Below, in pieces: positions 1 through 12,288 of a DNA stretch of 64,000 nt. The notes under the pieces are model-generated. The model had not been told where the DNA came from. It saw only the letters and a program-made list of their open reading frames with translations, and searched no databases. The position numbers and the translations under genes are program-made. Source of the DNA: Stereum hirsutum FP-91666 SS1 (taxonomy: Eukaryota > Basidiomycota > Agaricomycetes > Russulales > Stereaceae); the NCBI RefSeq assembly GCF_000264905.1, contig NW_006763157.1, positions 271,699 through 335,698 of the forward strand, in the 5' to 3' direction. Within the stretch, counting starts at the first letter, position 1. Each line of letters starts with the position of its first letter.

Positions 1-2307
1 GCCGGGGAAGGATCCGCACGCTGAGCCTTGATGTCTAACGCTCGCGGAATTGACAAGGACCATACTTACGAACGGTTGTGGATATGTGGTCGAATGATGA
101 AACACCAGTCTCAAACCTCCACAGCCGCAATAGAAAGCTCGCTGGGTCCTTTCTTCCGACCAGACTGTAATTCTTTCGCAGACGGGGGGTAGTATTCACC
201 TTCCCCAGGCAAGAGCAGCGTTCTTAGAGCCAGCACTTCATCGGCATGTATTGAACAGTGGAATGCTGGGCATGCTTTGACAAATGTTGGTTTGTTGCGC
301 AATTTATGATACTCGTCTACAGGCATAATCTCGCGTCTTGGTACTGCAGTCTTCAGCTCTGTTTTGCAGGCCGATGTCGCAATCGCCATGACCACGCTAT
401 CGACTCCAGCACCGCGTCGTTGAGCATTTCTAACGAAGCGCTGTCTTCAATCTCGATGTCTGTTATACATGCCCAGAAGGTGCCTTCTGGCCACAAGAGT
501 GCATTCCGAGTTTCTGACGAGCGAGGGCCACACCGTCTTCGCGACCGACGTCACGGCGCTGACCCACGAGACGTTTTTGGCGAGGATTTTCCATGGCCAG
601 TCCGCATGTTCCGTTTCCGAGCTCCGCATATTATGCCTCTTCCACTCCCTCGTCCTCGATATACCCCATGGGCCACCAGCATGTATACCAGTGTTCACTG
701 TACCGCACGCCACTGCCCACCGTACGAGATTCTCGCATAGGTAAGCCACCCCACTACGAATCTCCTGCAAGGCCCCTTGCAGATTGTGTTACATACATCT
801 GCGACGCGAATGGGGAGGCAGGCCAGGCCCACAAATCCAGAGAGTATACAACGTCCGCGCACAATTCTAACGGCTCTCTAACGCCGCACACCCAGCTACC
901 TACCGCTTCGAATTCTCGCTCCCGTTGAACGATCAAATTACTCTCGTTATATATAGAGTCTGACTTCGCGAAATCTTGGATCTGAGGACGACGAGGACGG
1001 CGACATGGATTGACCTTCTGTTTTTCTGTTTTTCCCGTCTGTTCGTTCCTTCCCATACGGATCAGGACCGGGAGGAGACGTGTTCCTCCGAGCCTTTTAT
1101 GACAACTCCGACGAAGTCGTATCCTACACCTTCTATGCGGAGATCTGTGTAGTACGACCTCCTATCCTTCAAAGCGTTGAAAGGTACTACCGGCTACCAG
1201 AAAGAGATAGATTCGATAGAGTCATAGACTTGTTTCCTATGACCCCTATTTCTTATCCTCAGGCTCACTCTAATCTACTAACCTGCCTCGACGCAGAGTC
1301 GAAGTAAAGTAATCTTACCGAATTTATCTCTGTCTCTTCTCGAGGCTTTCGACTTCTCGCGGCATCTTGGGAACGTAGCTAGTAAACGTCCTCGCCGCCG
1401 TGTCGTCCATATGCTCGACCCACGGTGCGCAGTGTACGACGGGTGACCTTCCGTCGTACGAAACCAGTGTCTGGTCTCCTTGTAAGTATGGCCAGCTCAG
1501 CCAATTGGCCCTCGGAAGACACCATTCTGTTATGTCGATGAGCCTGCGTGTTTTTTTTACTCGTCATTCGCTGAGTACGTTTGCCGTGCAGCTTCAGTGT
1601 GGTGTGGCGTCAATGTGGCCCAGGGAGCATGTCATGTATTAGCACTTCTTTTCTTGCGTCAAACAGAACCGAGGGTCTGGCCTGCCTTGCGGCATTTCTC
1701 TCTTCGTCAAATTCCAATGTTCGTTCCACGTTTTCCGCATGTTTCGTCGGGCGAGCCGACGCCCCATGCAACGTTACATACACATGGCGATAAGTGGGGA
1801 GGGCTTTTGGGAGGACAGCTCCCGAGAGAGCAAGTGAGCCTCGGATTTCTTATTCTCTCACTCGCGGTACCTGTTTAATATCGTCTGCTGATCCCGCCGC
1901 CCTGTAGGGCCTCATGTTATGTACGCCGCGCTTCGCATGGCATGCCATGGTCACAATTTGCTATGATTTGTCCTGAGCCCATCGTTCAAAGAGCGGGCAA
2001 GCTGTCAAGACGACTTGAAATTCATCTTTTCGCTCATTTCCCCGCCGTGATCGCCCACCCTTTCTCCTTCTCCCCTCCCTTTTCGACTCGTCATCGTTGT
2101 ACATACTGCACCACCCGTCCGCCGCGTAGGCCTCTCATCGCTGGGTCTACCTCACGATTCGACCCAGCCCCTCCTACGCGCACTTTTTCCACGGATTGGC
2201 AGTTGCATCGAGTCTGGGTACGATCGGAAGAGGATCGCGAGAGCAGAGCAGTGGGAAATCGGTTGTAGTAACAGTGTGCTGTGACGGCTTGACGTAGGGG
2301 TAGTTGG
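1..2307. other. No supported gene
   Basis: I find no gene here that I can defend. Short open frames exist on both strands. The most protein-like is on the minus strand at about 111-378, starting at an internal ATG. I could not join it to neighbouring exons or assign it to a family. The stretch from about 2040 to 2300 lies just upstream of the seven-transmembrane gene and presumably holds its promoter. No RNA gene or repeat was recognised. Confidence 0.5.
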
Positions 2308-4526
2308 ATGGCGGATTCGGATAATCCGTGCCCCGCTTGGAATGATTCCTGGGCGCTCAACATCAAGTTGTGGATATATCAGATTTTTTGTGAGACTTTG
2401 TTCTACGGTGCGCACCTTTCATACGACCTCGACGTGGTTGTGAATCTAATCGGAGAGGGGGATCTCTTTAATAGGCTTGTTCGCAGCTGTGTTTTTCCTC
2501 TCCTCGACGATTCTCCTGTGCGTCAATAGCCTTTTTCATCCTTACTCGAACGCACTCACGTATGCCTACCTTCCAGCCAACAGTCCCTCCGCAACTCACA
2601 CGCTCGGCTGGCCCTCTTCCTATGTACCCTCATCATGTTCCTCGTCTCCACCGTCCATCTCATTCTGCACATCGTCCAATACATCGTCCAGGTCCCCTAC
2701 ATTTGCAACGTCGACGGCTTGCCTTCAGACGTCCAAGAGATATGGAACGCGACCTATGCCGGCTTGGCGTTGTTGGAGAGATTGCAATATTTGATAAGCG
2801 ATGCTATCGTTGTGTGGCGAGCGGTGGTCATTTGGCCGAGGAACTGGTGGGTTATTGGGGGCATGAGCTTCTGTTTGTTCGTCACAGCCGGTAAGTCCTC
2901 CCATACATCGTCTAGCTTGCATATCGCAGTGGAAAATGCGAACGTCGGCAGTCACGAGTCTAGCTGGCTAACGGATGGTGCGTTCTGTGTATAGTGACCT
3001 CGATATACCTCGCTGTTCTCAACGTCCTGACCGTAACGATCCCACATGAGTATCCTACAGTCGAGAAGAATATGCTCGGTACTTTCCCCCTCATGTTCAC
3101 CAACGCGATCGCGACCATCCTTATTGCGTACAAGACTTGGTGAGTGGACGTCCCTACCTGCTTTCCTTTCTCCAGTCTCCTTTGTTGATGACGGTGACGG
3201 TGGTGGCGAATAGGATATATCGACGGACGGTTGGCAGGTATCTCGATTCCGGGAGCAGCAGGACAAGGGTCGAGGGTGTACTCATACTCCTCGTCGAGTC
3301 TGGGCTGTTCTATTTTGTATACTGGGTGCGTCTGTCTTGTCCTTCCTCCTCTCACTTCCACGTCGTTCGGTGTTATGGCCAAAGACGACTAATGACGGCT
3401 TATGATCATTAACACAACTATGCAGATCTTCATCGCGTGCAGCGATTACAGTCTCTTCGGCCAATTCGAGTTTGAGTGGTTCCAGCCCAACATCTCGGTG
3501 CGTTTGATCGTTCCCCACCCACGTCATCTCTATATTTGGTGTCAAGTTCGTTTGCTCACGCATCGAATCCATTCGTCTCTTTCCCACCCTATTACGCTGT
3601 CATCTTCCTCTCACGTCGCTCGACCACGCCACCGCGCCACATCATGTCCCCATTCCCCACAAACCGTGTATATATCCTCTGAACCCACTTCGACGGGACC
3701 CCTCACCACCATGACCAAACAGGGCATCTATCCAACACTGATTGTTATCGCCGTATCCCTCAGAAAGTCCGCCCCAGACATCATCTACCCCCTCTCCCAG
3801 GCTCCTAGCGGAACAAATGCCCACGCTATCTCGCATTCCCTTCAATTCAATGCTTTCCCTGTCCTATCCACCTCCGCCGACGTCGATCCGGACGTGGATG
3901 ATGACTTTGGGACGTCGGGGTCGTCGTCGAAGGCGAGAGATAGGGACAGGGATTATGGCATTGGGACGGAATATACCAGTTCTTCTGGACGGTCCAGGAG
4001 GTCTGGGTCTGCGAAGTCGAGATCGCGGTCGAAGGTGGAAAGAATGGGATTTGGGGCCGGTTCGACACATAATACTGGGATTGGCGGACCGGGCGCTGGG
4101 AGAGGATTGAAAGGGTCGTTTGGGAGTAAGATGGATGATCACCTGCGGCATCATCCGTTTGGGCTTTACGAGGACGATGAGGCCGGGTTGGAGTTAGAGG
4201 AGAGGGAGAGGAGTAAGACGAGTCTTCGCCACGTGAATGAGGCGGACCTGGGAGCTGAGATCGAGACAGAGACGGCGAGTGCGACTGCTGTGGGAGAGGG
4301 AGAGGGAAGTCGAGGCGCGGTTGATGGTAAGGGTATGTTTGGGTCGAAAGGTGGAATTGACTCGAAGGACGGGTTTGAGATTGGGTCCGGCGGTGCTCTC
4401 GGTTTGGATCTAGGTCCGAGGATAGAGGCTTCGACGGGCGCTGGGACGGACATAGGATCAGAGCTCAGAGAGGAGTGGGAGAGGGATTCTGTTTCGTTCA
4501 GTGTCGAGAGCACGGGTCCAGGTTGA
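2308..4526 (+). CDS. Seven-transmembrane orphan protein, agaricomycete type
   Basis: The function is unknown. The protein matches the general layout of the large families of fungal orphan 7TM proteins. Seven exons join in frame to give 529 residues: 2308-2407, 2475-2517, 2577-2890, 2995-3139, 3214-3325, 3426-3497 and 3723-4526. Hydrophobic segments include GLFAAVFFLSSTIL, LFLCTLIMFLVSTVHLI, the stretch around FPLMFTNAIATILIAYKTW, VEGVLILLVESGLFYFVYW and GIYPTLIVIAV. These alternate with short polar loops and lie in the first 270 or so residues. The last 250 residues are a soluble tail rich in Ser, Gly, Arg and acidic residues, likely disordered and cytoplasmic. The start was chosen because its ATG opens the first exon just before the first membrane segment. 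The exon chain is solid, but any ligand or signalling role would be a guess. Confidence 0.85.
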
Positions 4527-5188
4527 GAGAAGGTATCGATTTCATTTTTGCTGCCCTCCTTTCCTTTTTCTTCCTTGGGGATGGACTGTAGGATTTATCC
4601 GATCAAGTCTGAGTTGCTGTGTACGCTTATGATTATATATTCAAAGGCAGCTCGGTCAAGCCGCAAGTGCGAGCAGTGCAATCCACTCATGCACTCGAGT
4701 TTCCACATATCCTATCCTACTATCTCCGAACTCCGTCTGTTTTCGTTAGTCCTTCGTCGTTTTCTCGTTTGCATTTGAATCGCTAGCTATCTCCGTCGAT
4801 CTCCCTTACTCTTCGCTCGTTTCGCCATCTCCTCAAAAAATATACTACTATAGGGCCTGTGCTTCTTTGTGTTTCGAGACCCCACCTTGGATGGTGAGCT
4901 ATTATGTGATTTTGACGCCTTGTACGCTACTTGCTACCTAGCAGACGCCCTCTTTGACGAGAAATGTGTTATACCCTTGTTTGACACCCTTCCGGTATTC
5001 ACCAGAGCGGTGGACCCCGTAAGCCAATTCAGCCAGGGACACGAGGAGCAATTCTGGAACGAACGAACGGGACCACTATGTATTGGATGTTACAGTGACT
5101 ATACGAAAAAAAAGCCGGCAGCGCAGGAGGATGGTAAGACAAGCAAGACACAAGACTGTGCGAAATAATATCGTGGCGTCGAAGTCGC
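4527..5188. other. Intergenic, convergent gene ends
   Basis: This gap lies between the 3' ends of a plus-strand and a minus-strand gene. The only sizeable open frame, 4869-5168 on the plus strand, begins with GTG and has no recognisable features. No repeat or RNA gene was seen. Confidence 0.5.
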
Positions 5189-7151
5189 TCAGTCAACAGC
5201 GATAAACTCGCGCCTTGGCTGACCGGCTGTAGCAATATCACCACTATCCTTCGCGTTCACTGTCGTATAATGGAGCCTCATGCGCTGCACTACCACATCA
5301 CTCCGCAACACACTCTTTTCACCGTCACCGTCATATTCCATGAGGTCCAGACTCTGCGTTGCGAGCATGATACGGGAGAAACTCATATCTCCCGGCTCAG
5401 ACATCCCCGTGAGACACGCGAGTCCCACCAAATCGCACAACGCCACGACGACTAGACCGATCCCATACACCAACCAAAGACGTTCAGGGGAGTATCTCCA
5501 GACGCTATAGTTCGGGACAATATCTGCCAATACCGTCGCCGTGCTGGTTAAATTCAGAAGATGGCGGTTGGCGGGAGAGTTGAACGAGAGGGTGGTATTG
5601 GTGAATAAGTCCATGATAGCCTGGCTCATGTTCGCGTAGCAGGATGTCCAGGACACCGACGTATTCGCAGATCCAATCGCAAAGAGAGGTGTGGAGAGGG
5701 CATTCGTGTGGTAGGACATGGGCAAATCGCCTCCATGGGCGGTGACGACGCCGACGAGGTTGTGGGCGAAGGACTCGGCGACAGCACGAGAAGTCAGCGC
5801 CAGAGTGGCGGCGGAGACGTCGTCGGACGGTGAGGACGAGTTCCGCGTGAGGACCATCATCGCGTCATCGAACTCGTCGTAGTTTGTACCCCAGTCATAG
5901 TCGTTGAGTGGCTGGCCAATGCTAGCAACGGTCGCATTGATCTCCTGCGTATTGTTATGGAAGATGAACGTGGACTCGTAGACCCCGCGGTGAAAGACAC
6001 AGTAGCTGCCGCCGTAGGTGTCATTTGAGCCCGGCAGACCTCCTGCCACCGATGTATAGTAGGTGAATAACATCGAATACGTGTCCTGCCTGACGTTCGC
6101 GGTCCACTGATCGAAAGCGTAGAAGTTCGGAAGGGTGGACGAGAACGACGTGGGTGTGTACCAGAGCCCGAGGTTCGACGTGGCGTTGAATATGGGGTAA
6201 ATTTGGTCTCCCCAGAGAGTCCCTTGTGAGGACTGGGGTGATACCGAGCCCATGTCGTAGTGCGTCAGAATAGAAGAGGGAGAGATGTCGGAACATTGGA
6301 GTGTAGGAGCCTCGTAGCTGATATGATACTGGCACTGCACGCCGCACTCGGACGGTATAGACCAGGCGAGCTCGTTGGAGGAAATAATAGCGTGCTGAAC
6401 GGCGACAATTGAGTCGACGGATGAGGATTGATAGACGAGGGGAGGTGGGTCAAGTGTAGAACCGGTCCAACTAGGTCGAACCGAGACCTGCGCGCTAACT
6501 TGGTCAAAGGCTATACTGGGTACCGAGATGTTTTTCGAAATAATACCAGCCGGGACGATGGATAGCGCATTGGGAGCAAATATGCCGATGAGAGGGAGAG
6601 CATGAGACATGAGGGCTATGAAGAGGACGGCTGGCATGATGAAAATCATGGAAGAGAAGCTAGCGGTGGCGACTGAAAGAATGGCGGGAAAGCTGAATAG
6701 ACGATCTATTTCTTCCACGGTGAACGGCCTACGCCCAAGGTAGAACCATATCTATTTCAAGAACTAATATGAGACACAAACACCGCTGACTTCGACCATC
6801 GATTACAGGACTCACCGCGTGTACGAGTGCAGACAATGCAGAGAACACCAGAGGAAGCTGGACCGCCATAGATAGCGCGTTGCTCGTATTCCTGAACCAG
6901 AACTGTGAGCTCTCTGAGACGACTTGGCCACGGAGGTGGGTGAGAAAGATGTGATGAATGACGACTAGTGCCGTGGCCAAGACGAATGGAGCGACGATGG
7001 AAACATATGGCTGAGCCCAACCTCCGCTCCGAGGCTTCGAGTCTATGAGCGTTGTAGTAGAGTCGCGTCGAGATGGAGATCGCTTTGGCGATTTGGCCTC
7101 GTATGGGTCAGATTTGGGCGCGACATTGTAATGCCCTCGGGATGCGTGCAT
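5189..7151 (-). CDS. Membrane protein with large, probably extracellular domain
   Basis: This is an uncharacterised membrane protein. Two exons (7151-6816 and 6751-5189) join in frame to give 632 residues. Near the N terminus are two hydrophobic segments: one around SIVAPFVLATALVVIHHIF, and one in the stretch that ends exon 1. After the splice comes the motif RRPFTVEEIDRLF, which I associate with a family of agaricomycete membrane proteins. It is followed by a third hydrophobic stretch (SMIFIMPAVLFIALMSHAL). A domain of about 330 residues with many N-x-S/T sites follows, then a final membrane segment (LWLVYGIGLVVVALCDLVG) and a short C-terminal tail. This pattern suggests a glycosylated extracytoplasmic domain. 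The ATG at 7151 was chosen because the open frame upstream of it has only a TTG start and a run of T followed by AG that could be a splice acceptor. An additional 5' exon is therefore possible. Confidence 0.75.
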
Positions 7152-7946
7152 GTTTCTAAAAAAAATGTATGTCAGAGCAGGCTTCATGGTGGAGCAAACG
7201 GGCGGACCAAATGCAAGACCTTCGAGACCTTCGAATCGTTTGACAATCAAAGGGAACAAGAGTAGCGACTAGAGCTCTCAATTATATAGTACTTACTGTA
7301 CGGGGGGTCTCCACTAAGACTTACGAGGCAGAGCATCAAGGCACCGGTACGCTCTGGATCAAAGCCGAATTGGTCATTCTCTCACTCGTGGATCAAAAAG
7401 GACGGGAGTTTGAAGGGGCTCACGAGGGCATGCTTTGTAGAACACCCTTTTAATAGCCGTTTCCATGATGTAAATAAAGGCCGTTGTAATTGATTGGCTC
7501 GTACCGGGTGCTAACAGGGTTCCAAGGGGCTACTAATATTTGGTGAGTTTCTTTGAGGGATCCCTGGTTCTGTCTGGTGAACATTTGGATTCTCAATCTA
7601 TCAAGTATCTAGCACCATAAGATCACGAAGTCGATACTGCCCAGCTCGAAGACTCCCAGCGCGCTCCCAGCTAGAGTGCAGGCGTTCTAGAGAGAAATAG
7701 ATAAACGAAGGCCGGAAACGCCGTCGATATCCGCTACGTATGCAGGTCGAAGGTAAGGATTGAAGCACAAATGGAGTCTAGGTGCATTCAAGTCGATGGT
7801 TGATCAGTTTGTCAACGCCGTGCCACACTGTTGCGCCACACGCTGATCGACAGGAAGCGAATCACGTGAGGAACACGTCTTGCGCGTCTTCGGCGTTCGC
7901 TATTTTCCTCATTGTTCCTCGCCTTCCACACTCGTTTTCTGCAGCA
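7152..7946. other. Divergent promoter region
   Basis: This 795-base gap separates two divergently transcribed genes and should contain both promoters. I see no strong TATA box, no open frame with a sound start, and no repeat. Confidence 0.5.
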
Positions 7947-9037
7947 ATGACTGCCATAACTCGTAATTTCCCTTGGTTCATCAAGGACCTAGGTGTCTCT
8001 ATTGTTGGAGAGGTCTGCATCGTCTTTTTTCTGTACCGCGTATCGTCTCCCTAATACTCTCTCAGAAATGCTACGTGTCACTTGTCGAAAACCTGAACAT
8101 CAGTGATGTTGAATGTCTCAAATATTCTGCATCGAAAGGTCTAGGAATTGGTATCGTCGTCGGTGGTTCTATCATGAAGCTACCACAGCTCATGCTCAGT
8201 GCGCATTTTTCTCTTCTTGTTTATCGTTCTTTAACTAAGAAACACGGTGCGCCACCTACGGCAGTCCTCAAAGCGCGCTCCGCCCGCGGTCTCTCCTTCA
8301 CTGCCTACATCCTCGAAACGCTCTCCTACGCAATCACAACAGCCTACAACTACAGGAATAGCTACCCCTTCTCAACATACGGAGAAAATCTGTTCTTGAC
8401 CGCCCAAAATATAGTCATTACCCTCCTCATCGTGTCCTACGCCCCTCCTTCCTCTTCCCGACCACTCACATCACCACCCAAATCCCCAACCACATCCGTA
8501 GCCCTCCTCTCCCTCGCTACTGCCGTCTTTCTTGGCGCACTCTTCGTAGTTCCGGAATACCTCCTCCAACTGCTCATGAACTCCACTCTCCTCCTCTCCC
8601 TCTTCTCGAAACTGCCTCAAATCACGCAAAACGCACGTGCCAGGTCCACCGGACAACTCTCCGCATTCGCTGTGATTGCGCAGATTGGAGGATGCGCGGC
8701 GAGGCTATTCACCACCGCGACGGAGGTGGACGATCTGGTGGTTACTGCTGGGTTCGTGCTTGCGTTAGTGCTGAACATCGTGCTCGGGTGGCAGATGTGG
8801 CAGTATTGGGGTGCTGGCGTGGGCGAGGGTGCACAGGGTGAGGAGAAGGTCATGTTGGGGCATGGGCCGGGCGCTAGTATCGACGAGAAGGTGGAGGAGA
8901 GGGCCTTTAATGGAAATGGCGCTGGAGCAGGAATCGAGGTCGTGGTGCCGCCACAGTCGCCTGCCCCGTACCAGACTTATGCGACGACGCATCAAGGACC
9001 ACAGCCCGGGAAGAGGTGGGCACGGAAGGTGGACTAA
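7947..9037 (+). CDS. MPDU1: PQ-loop protein of the MPDU1 (mannose-P-dolichol utilisation) family
   Basis: Members of this family sit in the ER membrane. In animals they are needed for use of dolichol-phosphate-mannose and -glucose in N-glycan and GPI synthesis. Three exons (7947-8012, 8066-8198, 8265-9037) give 323 residues. The second intron is exactly 66 bases and has no stop, so unspliced reading inserts 22 wrong residues; removing it restores PQLMLILKARSARGLS, the family signature. The first PQ loop has KLPQ near residues 60-63. The second, SKLPQITQNARARSTGQLS, lies about 100 residues later. Several hydrophobic helices surround them. The C-terminal 80 or so residues are a Gly/Ala/Pro-rich tail longer than I would expect in animal homologues. 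The ATG at 7947 gives the short polar N terminus usual for the family. Confidence 0.9.
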
Positions 9038-9688
9038 GGGCATCCAACTAATTTATGTTTCGGGTTTGATTGTTTTGGTCAATCGCATGGGTCGATTAGT
9101 GTGGAAACTCTGGTTTGCATGTAGTGTGTGCGTGCGCAAGTACGTACATGAACTTATTCCTTGGATAATTCATTTCATTTCTCTTTCCCCCGCGCGTGGT
9201 GGGCGTGTTGGCATGCGTGGTCGACCAATGGCTTCAGTATGTTCACCGCCCGATGTTCGTGGTGGGACTTTCAGCAAACATCTACAACTAACGCTGCTTA
9301 GGCTTCCGCATCTCGGGCATTCTTTTCCTGCGCGACAGCCTCCCTGCTTCTTCGCCCTTACCGCTATTCCTGTGAGGTCCCACTGGGTGCGTGATGATGC
9401 CTGTCCTACGCATACTCAGACAGCTTACGAGCGCTTCGGTACGATACGGCAGGCTCGACGAGGCCGTAAGACAACCAGAACGACACGCTTTGGAACAGTA
9501 CACATGATGATTCGTTCGAGCCGATTGCACGTGCCCTTAAGAGTGCAGCGTGCTTGAATAATGGTGCGGTAAGACTATTATAATATGTACTCGAAAACGA
9601 GACAAGAGGTCATCGAGATCTACGACCGCTGTTGAATGGTGAGCTCTTCGTACATTTCCCTCACGGATACAGGCTGAGCCCCATATAG
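9038..9688. other. Intergenic, convergent gene ends
   Basis: This is a gap between a plus-strand and a minus-strand gene end. Long overlapping frames run into it from the MPDU1-like gene, but they are out of frame with it and lack any recognisable domain. No repeat was seen. Confidence 0.5.
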
Positions 9689-11036
9689 TTACATACAGAA
9701 ATCGTGCGGATGTCCGTCATAACAATCAGAGCATGGATCTCCATGGCCAACCCCTCCTTCCCGGTAATGCTCCTCACGCTGATTACGGATAGTCTCTGTC
9801 ATGCATTGGCTATGAGAGCAACCTTCCTTGCACAGCACACACTTAGGACCGTATGATATCTCCTGGTCGGTTCTGTATGGCGAGAGAGAATCCCGGGGAA
9901 AGTGAGTGTTAGGAAACGTCCTGCCGGTGTCGAAATCGAATAAAGTGGTCGGTCGGAAGGCAGATCTGCCTCGAGTAGGAAACGCATCGGTAGAGGTTTC
10001 CAAATTCCACGACGACGTTTGCGAACCAGAAGCAACTGGTGGAGATTGATCTGACGATACCACCGGACGGATGATGAGCACGGCGTCGCTGTGAAGATAT
10101 GTGGAAGAAGCGATGATCGCAGGCAAATTTACCCTCAGTTATTCCCTGTATTTCGTCCTTCCATTCATTCGAACCCTTGGTATTCAGCTAATGTCGTTTT
10201 TCATGACATAAGAAAGGTGAAGAAAGTCAGCAGCTGCCCGGATACAATCAGCTTCAAAATGCTACGAACCTCAATCCTCTCTAAAGCCCTCTTTATGCTG
10301 ACGCTTCTCCTCCCCTCCTGCTCCATTCGTTCCTGCATCTCAGACTGCTCCTGAATGAGCGAAGGGATCGGCCAGCACAAAGAATGACTCGAACATTCGA
10401 CGACACAGACCATTATTGTTTTTCTAAGGGTATCTTCAACACTAATCTTCCCACCTTCTATAGACGTATGTATCGCGTCTATCTTGTGACTATTCGACGC
10501 TTGAACTTGCGTTATATTGGACAGAGTGTCCCAGGTCACATGGTGCGCTGCAGCCTAACACGACGCCCATGTTCATGAGCAAGTGCAATGTATAGAACCA
10601 AGTTCGTGGTGGACGCCTACGTTGAACCGTGCGACAGCATCATTGATGGCAATATTCGCATTGCCAATGGCTCTGTCGATGCTTTTCTTGTGGCTGGGAT
10701 TTATTGTGCTGTTATACCACGTCTCGTTCCTGCCCTTCAGCGCATTCACTACTTCGGCTGTGTTCGTAAGCGCTCTGACGAAGAATGATTGGTCAGGTCC
10801 TCTCAGAGTGTGAAGGACAGCAATCAGTGAAATACAGACTTCGCGAATCGTTCCATAGCTTCGAGTTGGCTTGGTGTCGGTTTCTTGATCCCCAGGAACA
10901 GGTCCTCGTACGTATCTTGAAGATCTCTGCAGCGCAAAATCATAGGTCTAATATCTCCTTTTCTGACCTTAATGTCATCATAGAGTTTCCAGGCAGCTTT
11001 GAAGAGTTTCAACGCCTCTGTGACGGATTCCGACAT
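9689..11036 (-). CDS. Predicted helical protein with Cys-rich C terminus, 3' exons unresolved
   Basis: I do not recognise a named family. From the ATG at 11036, exons 11036-10840, 10774-10621, 10554-10411 and 10350-10270 splice in frame. They encode an amphipathic, probably helical-bundle protein; the first exon reads SVTEALKLFKAAWKLYDDIK. This build recalls N-terminal bundles found in fungal proteins related to cell-death adaptors, but that is only a resemblance. A further exon starting near 10177 continues in frame. The last open segment, 9689 to about 10080, ends in two Cys clusters, CVLCKEGCSHSQC and CSDCYDGHPHDFC, which look able to bind metal. I could not find splice sites that join the penultimate piece to this segment in one frame, so the 3' part may hold a missed intron or belong to a separate gene. 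Confidence 0.5.
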
Positions 11037-12288
11037 GATGTAGTACGCGGATTCGTGCTTGGTCGCGGGATGGCGGGCTCGCAGGCGAAAGTACGAGGGG
11101 AGTGATATGCGCTCTACAGAGGGATTCGCAGGTCAGGTAGCCCAGTTTTATATACACGACCGCGCGGCAATCGATGGTGTCCGGAATAGAATGATCGGGA
11201 ACGCTCTCTTGCTAAGTACTCACGCTTTGCAAATATGCAGGATCGTTGATTGATAGTGTCGTCGTCCAATGTCTAGATCCATATCCTTCATTTTTGATCC
11301 GCGGATTACCTTGAAGTTGGGCATAGAACCTTCCAACGACGCTCAAGTCTCCGTTCTCTAGTTGCATGCGCTATCCTCTCTGTCATATGCTTATTTTTGT
11401 GCAGCTTGGGGGTTCCTAGTCATCCTCACGCCACGATAATTCTTCACGATGAACAACGATAAGGTCTATAAACGCGCCATTAGCGTTCCGCCGTATCTTT
11501 CACCCTCAAAGACGTTTGGCCTGACGCCACATCAGGCTGGTGGGCACTTCGAGCAGAATGCTATGCTATTGTCAGGCAAGTGATCATCGCGCCATCTTGT
11601 TGTACAATGGCCACTCTGCTTCTAATTTAAGAACTCGTAGCATTTTCACACTGCTGGCCATCAGTAAATTAGCGGGTGGTTGGAGAGTTTGCGACGTGGC
11701 TTGATTTCTTATAAAAAAATGCTTGTATTTCTGACTTTGAGTAACTTCTACGTCTGCGAGAGGGACCAAAAGCGCAGCTCACTGTCCGCAGCGGTAGGTA
11801 TGGCTGTGGGTCGTTCCCCTTTCCAGTGAGGATGTGTGGTTGTGCCATTAGCCGAACCTCGGCAGCGCCATCTAGTGCTCACCATGAACCTTAATGAAAA
11901 TCCGCCTAGCTCTATGTTGGAGAGAAGTCATTTTGTTTTTCTAGTTTCGCCCTTAATAAAAAAATCTGCTTGCACTTTCTTGATATTGTACCCGACGTTC
12001 ACCTGCGATAATTTTATTTCCTATGAGCTGATCTCGGCGGGCTCAAAGTAGATGATATCGTACGCTCACAGACAGAAAAGTAGCTTACATAGGGCCTGCC
12101 CCTCTCTCAACAACTTTGCACACTCTCATGCGGGAGCCCTGATTCTTACTCCGAATGACGATGCAAATCTTGGTTGAACCACAGAAAAGAATATGAAGTC
12201 ATGTAGTTGCGTAACTGCATACATATATTATGTCGAGATGAGCATCCAAATCAAACCAAATGATCAGACAGTGCTGTGTACAAGAAAA
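11037..12288. other. Intergenic, no gene seen
   Basis: This 1.25-kb stretch lies between two minus-strand genes and should include the promoter of the left one. Only short open frames occur, none with splice-linked neighbours or a known motif. No repeat or RNA gene was recognised. Confidence 0.5.

Noticed and set aside
4869..5168. Plus-strand frame of 99 codons downstream of the 7TM gene
   Set aside because: Begins with GTG only, no recognisable feature and no splice-linked exons.
8199..8264. Coding continuation through this segment of the MPDU1-like gene
   Set aside because: It is a stop-free 66-base intron; removing it restores the conserved PQ-loop sequence.
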